From positions 17,581,763-17,645,762 of the forward strand of contig JARDYH010000007.1 in NCBI GenBank assembly GCA_029215795.1: 64,000 bases of DNA. Reading direction: 5' to 3'. Positions 10,401-16,786 of the stretch are shown here, piece by piece. The notes beneath the pieces were generated by a model, which was not told the DNA's origin, made no database searches, and was given only the letters and a program-made list of their open reading frames with translations. The position numbers were made by a program, and so were the translations under genes. The DNA comes from Anniella stebbinsi (taxonomy: Eukaryota > Chordata > Lepidosauria > Squamata > Anniellidae). How positions within the stretch are numbered: the first letter of the stretch is position 1; each line of letters begins with the position of its first letter.

Positions 10401-13400
10401 GACAGTGGCAGGATACTACACCCGGACATACAAACACTGCGCCTCACGGCTTGGAGACTCCTGCCCTCTGGTGAGGGATAACTTTACCTCAAGGCATAAA
10501 GGCTATTCTGGACGCCTCTAGAAAGCCCTCGACTAGGTCATCTTACCTGGCGAAATGGAGACGCTTCCAAGCTTTTGCGTCTGCCAAGGGCTTCGATGGT
10601 GCCTCAGCCTCTATTACTGACGTAATTGCTTTCCTCCACGCGCTCCATACCACAGGCCTAAGACTATCCTCTATTCGTGTCTATCTATCGGCCATTGCAG
10701 TTCACCATCCCCTCATCGACGGAGTCTCGGCATTCACTCACCCTCTGGCGAAGGCTTTCCTTAGAGGCCTACACAATCTTTTCCCACCCGCTCGTCCGCT
10801 AGTTCCACAGTGGAGCCTCTCGCTGGTGTTAGCAGCGTTGTCCGCTAAGCCTTTTGAGCCGCTAGCTACAACCAATATTTGCTTGTTGACGCTCAAGACG
10901 GCTTTCCTTGTTGCCATCACGTCCGCAAGACGCGCATCAGAACTTGCAGCTCTACTTGTCGACCCTCCATACACACGGTTTTTCCGCGACAAGGTCGTCC
11001 TACGTCCTCCTCCTTCCTTTGTTCCCAAGGTTGCCTCTGATTTTCATATAAATCAAGACATTGTGCTACCTACCTTCTTCAAAGCTTCCCAAGACCCGTT
11101 ATGCTCCACGTTGCACGCTCTGAACGTTAGAAGGGCTCTGGCCTTCTACAAATTCCGCTCAGAAGAGTTTCGCAAGTCGCGTCAACTCTTTGTTTGCTTT
11201 GGTGGTAGGAAGAAAGGCTTACCTGTATCCCCGCAACGTCTCTCCAAATGGATTGTCGACACGATCACCCTATCGTACCAACTCCGGGGTAAAGAGGTGC
11301 CCACTGGACTAGTTGCCCATTCTACCAGAGGGCAGGCAACCTCCACGGCACTTCTTCATGGCGCAATGGTCTCTGACCTGTGTAAGGTGGCCACTTGGGC
11401 TAATACCTCCACCTTTGTGAAGCATTACCGGTTGGATGTCAGAGCACGTCGGGACTCCTCTTTCGGCAGAGCGGTCCTATCTTCGATATGCCAATGACCA
11501 CACAGCGTGCTTCTCCCACCTCCGGTAAGTTGGCTTATTACTCGCCCATATGTGTGATGCACAGAGACCACGAAGAAGAAATGCAGGTTGCTTACCTGTA
11601 ACTGTAGTTCTTCGAGTGGTCATCTGTGCAGTCACACAACCCACCCGCCGTCCCCTCTTGGCATCGCTGTTCTGTTGTCAAGTTGACTCTGGCATGCTCA
11701 AATAGTTTAAATATATTGCATACCTTTACCATTGCCTTGGTCGCGAGGCCTAGCGGTCTCAGGGAACTGAAGTAGGCGGGACCCCGAGCATGCGCAGTAG
11801 GACGGTGGGGGGAGGGGTTCTCGCCAAGAATCCTAGCTAGATAGAAGTTTCCCGAAGCGAGCTCGGCGCCGGCGCGAGCCCATATGTGTGACTGCACAGA
11901 TGACCACTCGAAGAACTACAGTTACAGGTAAGCAACCTGCATTATTGAATAGTAGCACCTGTTGCTCGTAAACTGAATAGTTACCTGCATTTCTAAAATT
12001 AATATATAGCCATTTGTATTTTATCATCAAATTCATTTTAACCAAATCTGTTGTTTTAACATTTCAGGTTTCACCCAACAATGAAATGGTTTGAAAAGCA
12101 GGATGTTGTTGTTATTAAGATAAAATCACAAAATATTAGTAGTTGTGACTGTGAATTTTTTACACAGAGGATCATTTTCAGGTGAGTTGAAAAGCATTTT
12201 GTCAATGCAAAATCAAAATATTACGTTGTTTCCTTATGACAAACTCATGTATTAAAAACTATTCAGAGCTTGTGCAGGCGACAAGTTATATTTGGCGGAT
12301 ATGGAGCTGCAGAAAACTATCCTCAGAGAAAAATCCATTTGTATACTTAAGAGGAATGAGCCTATGATCATCCTTGCAAAAGAGAAGGAAGAACCTTGGT
12401 ACAACCTGCTGAAATACAGAGTAAGTTGTAAATTCAAAAGTGCCTTACAGTTCTTAAGACATTGGCATGGCATACTGAAGTATTCAAAACATTTATTAAC
12501 AGAATCCTCTTGTGTCTTTTGATTTCGATTACTTGGAAGATTCTGAAGAACGAAGTCGCTTTCCTGTTGGTAAGCCACCCACCTCCATTGTATGCGCACA
12601 TTCACATTCTTCAGTAGTGAAGGTTACCCGGGAGTAGGCCACTCCATGCTCGGTCCGCTTCAGTGGGAGGAGCCAGTCCCAATTCCCATTCTGTCTGCTT
12701 CAGAGCAACAGGACTTTCGCATCACTCTAGCACTGAGCTTTTGTCATGCCAGAAGCCCAGTTTCAGCCTTTGCTTACTTGATAGTCTGTCTGACACAAAC
12801 AAGGAAGCATCCATTGCATAGCTGCTGGGTGCCCCACAGAGGCTGCAAAGAATGGAGCTCCTGGCATAAACCTGACAAAGGAGGACAAGCATCCTAGGCA
12901 GGCATCCTCCTCCTTTCAGCTGGCAGTGGTGTCATTGTCAGCTCCCGTGTTTATCAATATCTATCAGTCTGACAATGACTGTTGGGGAAGGAGGGCCACC
13001 ATTTTGCAGGAATACGTAGCGGCCATTTTGCAGGGATATGTAGCAGCCTCTGTGTAGCAGCCATTGGCTTATTTGAAAGGGAAGGAGTGCATTTACAGAC
13101 ACTGGGATTATTAGCAGGGTTTTTCCCCTCCTCTCAGAGATGCTCCAGATACCAGCCTGTGCACTTGTTTCATAGGATTCAACGGAAGCCATTTATTTAT
13201 TGCATTTATATACTGCCCCATAACCGAAGCTCTCTGGGCGGTTTACACAAGATTAAAACATTTTAAAACAATATACAAAAATTAAATCTGCAACACATAC
13301 AATATACAAATACATTTAAAACCATTATAATAACTTAAAAAGCTATAAGCCTAAAAAACAAAAACAGACCCAGGCTCATCAGATATTGCTAAAAGCCTGA

Positions 13401-16400
13401 GAGAAGAGGAAAGTCTTGACCTGGCGCCGAAAAGATAACAATGTTGGTGCCAGGCGGGCCTCGTCAGGGAGTTTGTTCCACAATTTGGGGGGCCACCACA
13501 GAGGTAATGTTCAGGTAGATTCATGTCAGGAAAGGCTTTCCGTCAGGTATTGTGGTCCCAAGCCGTGTAAGGCTTTATAGGTTAAAACCAGCACCTTGAA
13601 TCGGGCTTGGAAACATATAGGCAGCCAATGCAGGCGGGCTAGAGTAGGTCTTACATGTTTGAACTTCCTGGTCTATGTTATCAATCTGTCCGCTGCATTT
13701 TGCACAAGCTGCAGCTTCGGAACTGTCTTCAAAGGCAGCCCCACATAGAGTGCATTGCAGTAATCTGACTTGGAGGTCACCAGTGCATAGACAACTGAAG
13801 CCGGGTTATCCCTGTCCAGATAGGGGCATAGCTGGGCCACCAACTGAAGTTGGTAGAAGGCTCTCCGTGCCACTGAGTCCACCTGAGCCTCAAGTGACAG
13901 AGATGGTTCTAGGAGAACCCTCAAGCTACGAACCTGCTCCTTCAGGGGGAGTGCAACCCCATCTAGAACAGGTTGAAGACCCTCCATCCAGTCAGCGGAA
14001 CCACCCACTAACAGCATCTCAGCCTTGTCTGGATTGAGTTTCAGTTTATTAGCCCTCATCCAGTCCATTGTGGCAGCCAGGCACTGGTTCAGCACATCCA
14101 CAGCCTCACCTGATGAAGATGAAAAGGAGAAATAGAGCTGCGTGTCATCAGCGTACTGATGACAACGCATTCCAAAACTCCGGATGACTGCACTCAACGG
14201 TTTCATGTAGATGTTCAACAACATGGGGGGCAAGACTGACCCCTGCGGAACCCCATACTGGAGAATCCACGGGGCTGAGCAATGTTCCCCAAGCGCCACC
14301 TTCTGGAGCCGACCCCCCAAGTAGGAGCAGAACCACTGCAATGCAGTGCCTCCAACTCCCAACTCAGCCAGTCGTCCCAGAAGGATACTATGGTCGATGG
14401 TACCGAATGCTACTGAAAGATCAAGGAGAATCAACAGAATCACACACCCCTTGTCTTTCTCCCGACATAGGTCATCATACAGGGCAACCAAGGCTGTTTC
14501 CATACCAAAGCCAGGCCTGAAACCCAACTGAAATGGATCCAGATAATCGGTCTCATCCAAGAGTGTCTGGAGCTGGCTCGCAACCACCCGCTCAAGGACC
14601 TTGCCCAGGAATGGAACACTTGCTACTGGCCTGTAATTATTAAGATTTTCAAGGTCCAAGGAGGATTTCTTCAGGAGCGGTCTCACTGCCTCCTCTTTCA
14701 GGCGGCCTGGGACCACTCCCTCTTGCAAAGAGGCATTAATCACTTCCCTGGCCCAGCCAGTTGTTCCATCCCTGCTAGCTTTTATTAGCCAAGAGGGGCA
14801 AGGATCCAATACGGAGGTGGTTGCACGAACCTGTCCAAGCACCTTGTCAACATCCTCGAGCTGCACCAACTGAAACTCATCCAAGAAAACAGAACAAGCC
14901 TGTGCTCTAGATACCTCACTTGATTCACCTGCTATAACGCTGGAGTCTAAGTCCTGGGGGATGCCAAAGATTTTATTCTGGAAGTGCCTAGCAAATATAT
15001 TACAGCGGGCCTCAGATGGTCCTACCATGTCCTTGGGGCTGGCATGTAAAAGACCTCAGACAACTCTGAAAAGCTCCGTTGGGTGGCAGGTTGATGATAT
15101 AATAGTGGCAGCAAAGTATTGTTTTGGGGCTGCCCTCACTGCCCCTGAATACAGCTTACCATAGACACTTACCAGTGTTTTGATTGCATCCATCAGGAGT
15201 TCATCTCCATCTGCACTCAAGCCATCTCCTGTTTTGTTTCATCACTCTCAGCTCCGGGGTATACCACGGAGCCATACAAGCTCTACACAGGAGAGGGCGC
15301 TCGGGAGCAATCGTGTCAACCGCCCAGGTCATTTTTGCATTCCACAGTTCAACCAGGGTTTTGACATGAGAGTTAGCCCTATCAACTGGAAAACTCCCCA
15401 GAGCCCTCTGGAAACCATCTGGATCCATTTGCCTCTGGGGGCAGACCATCTTAATGGGTCCCCCACCCTTGCAGAGGGGGAAAGCTTCTGTAAGTCTAAA
15501 CCTCAGCAGGTGGTGAACTGACCGTGACAAAGGGACTGATGATAAGTCCCCCACTTTCAGGTCACCATCTCCATGTCCAGTTGAAAAAAACAGGTCTAGA
15601 GTATGCCCCGCTACATGCGTTGGGCCGATGGCATGTTGGGACAGTCCCATGGTTGTCATGGAGACCATTAAATCCTGAGCTAGCCCAGATAAAGTGACCT
15701 CGGTATGAATGTTGATATCCCCCAGAACCAAGAGCCTGGGGGATCTCAACAGTACCCCCAAGACCACCTTTGTCAGCTCAGCTAGGGAGTCTGTTGAACA
15801 GCGGGGTGGGCAGTACACCAACAGAATCCCTATTCTGTCCTGTTGGCCCAACACAAGGTGCAAACACTCTAGACCAGTAGTCACATGGACAGGGAGCTTG
15901 CAGACTACAGCAACCCCCCCCTCCCCGGTCCTCAAGTCTACCCTGATGCTGAACCAAGTACCCTGGTGGGCACAGCTCGGAAAGACTGACTCCTCCCTGC
16001 TCACCCACCCAGGTCTCGGTTATACATGCCAGATTGGCTGCCTCATCCACAATTAAGTTGTGGATGAGGGAGGTCTTATTATGCACCCATCTGGCATTTA
16101 AAAGCAGCACCCGGAGGCCTGAGGGCTGGCTGATAGGGCATCCAGCAAGCCTGTGGGTGTGGGGGGGACCAGAACAAGGCACAGCCGTGAACTGTCTGGG
16201 CTGCATTCCCCTTACCTGGCAAGTCCTCATTAAGAACAAGTCCAGCACTTATCTTCGTAGTGCTATGCTGGGTCAGTTTGGGATTGTGCTAAAACAGGAG
16301 TCGGAACCTTTTTGGGCCGTGGACACATTTGGCAGTTTGAGACACAGTCCAAGGCACCACCACAAAATGGGTGCGCTGCAGATGAAAGCATTGGCTTGCA

Positions 16401-16786
16401 GCCACCTGCCATCATCGTTTCCTAAGACTGCCTCTCAGCCGCACATGTGGTCCAGAGGCATTTATGGGAAAAGAAGATGGGAGCAGCCAAAGGCTTGGCA
16501 TCCTTCCCATCGGTCAGTGAAAAAAATTGTAATTGTCGGGCTCCTCAGCAGGCACCAAGAAAGGTGTCAGAGGGCACACCGGTACCTACTCCTGTGCTAG
16601 AATGGAAACTGCAATTTACACATTTGTGCTTAGAAACTGTTTTTTTATAAATATGTCCAAAATATGCTATTTTCTTAATCAGGCTCAGGTCCTAAGAAAC
16701 TGCACCAGGTTGATACAGTGGTGTGTGAAGAAGAAGAGGAATCCCTGAGTGACAGCAATACAGAAAGTGATTTTTCCACCTGTTAA
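1384..16786 (+). CDS. TDRD12: TDRD12, 3' part (eight coding exons, 5' incomplete)
   Basis: Tudor domain-containing protein 12, a germline RNA-helicase-like factor of the secondary piRNA pathway. Exons: 1384-1476, 2828-2997, 3771-3952, 5131-5185, 12068-12181, 12267-12420, 12503-12569 and 16683-16786. Together they make 939 nt, and every junction keeps phase, ending at TAA 16784-16786. Seen directly: a tudor segment (GNTIWVDP, then [10 protein letters not shown]), a low-complexity linker, a CS domain ([37 protein letters not shown]) and an acidic Ser-rich tail ending STC. The order tudor then CS matches the C-terminus of the family. The tudor 1 and helicase portions must lie left of the window. 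Synteny with SLC7A9 and CEP89 supports the name. The span includes a DIRS element and a LINE in introns. Confidence 0.9.
2828..2997 (+). CDS. TDRD12: TDRD12 exon, tudor domain part 2
   Basis: 170 nt, entered in phase 0 and leaving two bases (AT). It encodes [20 protein letters not shown], then [11 protein letters not shown], the end of the tudor segment and an alpha-helical stretch. The donor is ATGTAAGG; reading on past it meets TAA within one codon, which supports the splice. Confidence 0.88.
3771..3952 (+). CDS. TDRD12: TDRD12 linker exon
   Basis: 182 nt, accepts two bases and leaves one. It encodes a polar Ser/Thr/Gln-rich linker with no recognisable domain. The acceptor is GGTTTCAG behind an uninterrupted C tract (about 3746-3762), and the donor is AGTAAGT. 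The linker is less conserved in the family than the flanking domains, so identity rests on phase and splice signals. Confidence 0.8.
4429..4730 (+). other. Intronic stretch with pyrimidine tract, unassigned
   Basis: Begins after a TTATTAG acceptor-like site and stays open for about 60 codons in the phase of the previous exon, then enters a C/T-rich tract (4560-4610) and a 'gcttgcagacaaggacggtc' segment that I recognise only as a common vertebrate repeat-like tail. The phase arithmetic of the gene works without it, so it is not annotated as an exon. Confidence 0.3.
5131..5185 (+). CDS. TDRD12: TDRD12 short exon before the CS domain
   Basis: 55 nt, encoding the polar text [14 protein letters not shown]. 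The preceding exon leaves one base and the CS exon at 12068 needs two, so an exon of length 1 modulo 3 is required here. This one fits, with a good acceptor (CCCCTAATCTAG) and a weaker donor (TG|GTATCA). Without it the frame runs into a stop. The donor is the uncertain point. Confidence 0.7.
5690..6130 (+). mobile_element. LINE 3' end (L2/CR1-like), degraded
   Basis: T-rich 3' untranslated portion with the usual closing 'ataagctgcttcgagattgc' and a short A/T tail just before the DIRS element. A reverse-strand trace of coding sequence is barely visible. The DIRS element inserted within a few bases of this tail. Confidence 0.5.
6133..6283 (+). repeat. DIRS left inverted terminal repeat
   Basis: Matches the reverse complement of 11764-11916 with about three mismatches in the core (6158-6283), which includes 'ctcgcgccggcgccgagctc'. 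The outermost 25 bases are the left-specific end that reappears, inverted, in the internal complementary region. The left boundary is fixed by that match, which breaks between 6132 and 6133. Confidence 0.9.
6478..8262 (+). CDS. DIRS Gag-like protein (frameshifted near its C-terminus)
   Basis: 594 codons from an ATG about 345 bp inside the element. N-terminal zinc-binding pattern: C10, C13, C26, C29, H34, C39, C42, followed by the basic text RQTRRNR. Residues 115-350 are a Ser/Pro/Lys-rich disordered region with a short tandem repeat. Residues 390-590 are the more folded Gag core ([24 protein letters not shown]). Reading stops at 8260-8262, but the adjoining frame continues with typical DIRS Gag C-terminal text ([17 protein letters not shown], basic tail) to 8584, so a one-base-type frameshift has split the protein. 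Gag is expected to package the element RNA; this is inference from other retroelements. Confidence 0.85.
   Translation: MAQTALFKRCSGCRAKLALTDGHSLCLGCLGEGHITESCSHCMKFSRQTRRNRADRLRSLLWSKALSAIDRPSTGRMEPRPAPSGERGLSPNVRSRPATPDLSSFRTTVQASLPSSSPPPKQKKGKTAKKSKHSSTSTKTLKTRPSTSTGPSTSKPSIPKKLSSASLNPMSTALPKQPSSVPASLPKKSSSVPASLPSASKASKPRKRPSSLPMDQPSGSKRRSPSHTQPLPGHSTPIMSPTRPSSLPSPVPTGPPSPDILPFGSDVIVVDEEYSDPTGTEASVPMRHRRSRSASRAWDRGSDLSHDMPPPVPPRRTASLLPAPARRRNQSQVSSVPEQSVVSRYRRSLPSPSLDDYESDPSSILSPAPSMPSPTEDVATEEGASPTMELGGFNEQMLRLAQSLGIDVQQPEEEEGDIYDVMRTEPTPQLTLPLVPTLLKTAKQSWSNPATLPPTSKRLDALYKVKETEAPFLATHPKPNSIVVEASQGKSGRSHAAPVDKEGRKLDSFGRRIYSSAALVMKTSNYQAMMARYQLFLWQKISNLTDYLPDDQRDLARVFQAEAVRLSKQQMTTARHQVDSGSKAMIGACVAMLG
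8234..8584 (+). pseudogene. DIRS Gag C-terminal segment, displaced frame
   Basis: Continuation of Gag in the next frame, open from after the TGA at 8231-8233 to a stop at 8582-8584. It contains [13 protein letters not shown], a helical linker and an Arg/Gln-rich tail ending QPQKRRL, as in RNA-binding Gag tails. It overlaps the start of the RT frame, as is usual in DIRS elements. An ATG at 8345 exists, but a separate protein is unlikely. Confidence 0.7.
8472..10481 (+). CDS. DIRS reverse transcriptase / RNase H / methyltransferase-like polyprotein
   Basis: 669 codons from the first in-frame ATG. The true start may lie upstream, or translation may begin by frameshift from gag. RT residues about 90-300: LIDLKDAY (D176) and the catalytic YLDD (D242, D243). 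RNase H residues about 400-520: D407 in TTDAS, E439, D464 in LSDNTS and D515 in MADELSR, a complete DEDD set. After residue 540 come [16 protein letters not shown] and the FPPIPLI motif, the region described in DIRS elements as a Dam-like N6-adenine methyltransferase domain. The usual NPPY-type motif appears here as FPPI. No protease or integrase is present. The ORF is intact. The stop overlaps the start of the recombinase frame by a few bases. Confidence 0.9.
   Translation: MVNATSNRVHRHLTSTSPLLGTPNLAQSRPSLKNAVFDLPRRVSILSLNRLQPFYHTWASITTDRWVLQIIQRGYAIDFEVLPPLGTVKTTPPSNTLRQETQALLNKGAIIAVPTHQASHGFYSRYVTVHKKDGGLRPIMDLRSLNKFIRPQKFRMITLSTILPLLRRGSWFTLIDLKDAYFHIAILDEHQKYLRFAIGSHIYQFVVLPFGLKTAPRVFTKCMAIVCAHLRSINIEVYPYLDDWLVVSPTRHQAIADVNTVESILSSLGLQINYEKSVFQPATALQFIGVHLDSSAARAFLPQDRLETLRHLAARLSTRPRATALTILRLLGLMAAAIFVVRWARLRMRPLQQLLLSHYTPLQDPRKLILTIPHHIQRSLLWWSHPQNLSQGLPFVDSGPSRIVTTDASLQGWGAHLDDLFIQGKWSHSESSLHINKLELLAVKKALRAFLPQLRGHHVRVLSDNTSVVWYINKEGGTRSPRLLHLTMDILHWTITKNIRLSALHIAGTDNVMADELSRSFKDTHEWELAPRVLDRLFARWGTPEIDIFATPGNSVCRAYCSRAGIGRDSLGDAFLWDWSQGLLYMFPPIPLIAKTVTRIRRHQANAILVAPWWPRQAWFTPLRRLAGHRIWRLPAFPDLLSRDSGRILHPDIQTLRLTAWRLLPSGEG
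10475..11497 (+). CDS. DIRS tyrosine recombinase
   Basis: Open frame of 340 codons from just after the TGA at 10472-10474. The N-terminal SAM-like core-binding domain is readable from 10493 ([16 protein letters not shown]) through about 10800. The catalytic domain has ARRASEL (Arg I), HSTRGQA (His-x-x-Arg) and [12 protein letters not shown] (Trp and nucleophilic Tyr), so the R-H-R-W/Y residues are all present. The first ATG in frame is at 10826, which would delete the core-binding domain, so initiation must be non-AUG, by frameshift, stop readthrough or from a spliced RNA. The enzyme is expected to integrate circular element DNA by site-specific strand exchange. Confidence 0.88.
   Translation, partial: GITLPQGIKAILDASRKPSTRSSYLAKWRRFQAFASAKGFDGASASITDVIAFLHALHTTGLRLSSIRVYLSAIAVHHPLIDGVSAFTHPLAKAFLRGLHNLFPPARPLVPQWSLSLVLAALSAKPFEPLATTNICLLTLKTAFLVAITSARRASELAALLVDPPYTRFFRDKVVLRPPPSFVPKVASDFHINQDIVLPTFFKASQDPLCSTLHALNVRRALAFYKFRSEEFRKSRQLFVCFGGRKKGLPVSPQRLSKWIVDTITLSYQLRGKEVPTGLVAHSTRGQATSTALLHGAMVSDLCKVATWANTSTFVKHYRLDVRARRDSSFGRAVLSSICQ
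11545..11638 (-). repeat. DIRS internal complementary region (circle-junction template)
   Basis: Positions 11545-11580 are the reverse complement of the left end (from 6133), and 11581-11638 are the reverse complement of the right end (to 11943). The junction at 11580/11581 therefore spells the joined termini. In the DIRS model this region templates completion and circularisation of the cDNA. Confidence 0.92.
11764..11943 (+). repeat. DIRS right inverted terminal repeat with 27-29 base extension
   Basis: Inverse copy of the left repeat plus an outer extension ('gttacaggtaagcaacctgc' and a few more bases) absent from the left end. DIRS-1 of Dictyostelium is known for a similar right-side extension. 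The extension includes a consensus splice donor, ACAG|GTAAGC, at 11924-11933 on the + strand. Confidence 0.9.
12068..12181 (+). CDS. TDRD12: TDRD12 exon, CS domain part 1
   Basis: 114 nt entered with two bases pending. It starts the CS (p23-like) beta-sandwich: [20 protein letters not shown], then [12 protein letters not shown]. The acceptor is ATTTCAG and the donor CAG|GTGAGT. CS domains are known as HSP90 co-chaperone-type modules; the role in TDRD12 is not fixed by sequence. Confidence 0.9.
12267..12420 (+). CDS. TDRD12: TDRD12 exon, CS domain part 2
   Basis: 154 nt ending in phase 0. It carries the second half of the CS fold: [20 protein letters not shown], then [14 protein letters not shown] and WYNLLKYR. 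The donor is AGA|GTAAGT. This is the most recognisable TDRD12 segment in the window. Confidence 0.92.
12503..12569 (+). CDS. TDRD12: TDRD12 exon after the CS domain
   Basis: 67 nt encoding [19 protein letters not shown], an acidic segment that follows the CS domain in the family. Acceptor TTAACAG, donor TTG|GTAAGC; it leaves one base, matching the last exon. Confidence 0.88.
12570..13190 (+). other. TDRD12 last intron, 5' part
   Basis: Moderately GC-rich intron. A short near-duplication 'gccattttgcagg' occurs at about 13003 and 13022. No exon or classified repeat was recognised. Confidence 0.4.
13191..16250 (-). mobile_element. LINE (CR1/L2/L3-like), nearly full length, decayed
   Basis: Reverse-oriented non-LTR retrotransposon about 3 kb long in the last TDRD12 intron. 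The 3' end is at 13191, an (ATTT)n tail plus the conserved 'ctctgggcggtttaca' terminus. The minus strand from 15028 to 13673 keeps an uninterrupted 451-codon reverse transcriptase frame with [34 protein letters not shown] and the catalytic YADD box (in [10 protein letters not shown]). From 16248 to about 15200 lies an AP-type endonuclease ([25 protein letters not shown]), split between two frames and therefore dead. No clear target-site duplication was found. Confidence 0.85.
16251..16682 (+). other. TDRD12 last intron, 3' part, old repeat traces
   Basis: Around 16295-16350 there is 'cggaacctttttgggccgtg' followed by 'ggcagtttgagacac', resembling the end of a hAT-like MITE. The rest is unassigned up to the acceptor TTAATCAG before 16683. 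Confidence 0.35.
16683..16786 (+). CDS. TDRD12: TDRD12 last coding exon
   Basis: 104 nt including the TAA at 16784-16786. It encodes [10 protein letters not shown], then a run of five glutamates and Ser/Asp-rich residues ending DFSTC. A terminal acidic tail is expected for the protein. Confidence 0.88.

Larger units (their letters stand above)
6133..11943 (+). mobile_element. DIRS-type tyrosine-recombinase retrotransposon, near complete
   Basis: About 5.8 kb, with the hallmarks of DIRS elements. It has inverted terminal repeats with unequal outer ends (6133-6283 and 11764-11943) and a gag-like ORF with a zinc-binding N-terminus. An RT/RNase H/methyltransferase-like ORF follows, then a tyrosine recombinase ORF. 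An internal complementary region at 11545-11638 repeats the two outer ends joined head to tail. There is no integrase and no LTR. No target-site duplication is visible, as expected for recombinase-mediated insertion of a circular DNA. It lies in the sense direction in a TDRD12 intron. The only clear lesion I see is a gag frameshift near 8234-8262. Its GC content and codon use differ sharply from the AT-rich intron around it. Confidence 0.93.

Noticed and set aside
8642..10474. 610-codon open frame overlapping the RT gene
   Set aside because: Its text shows no fold or motif and it is the +1/-2 shadow of a strongly constrained RT/RNase H frame with biased codon use. Kept only as an observation on the recombinase start.
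13675..14531. Plus-strand open frames across the LINE
   Set aside because: Reverse-complement shadows of the LINE reverse transcriptase.
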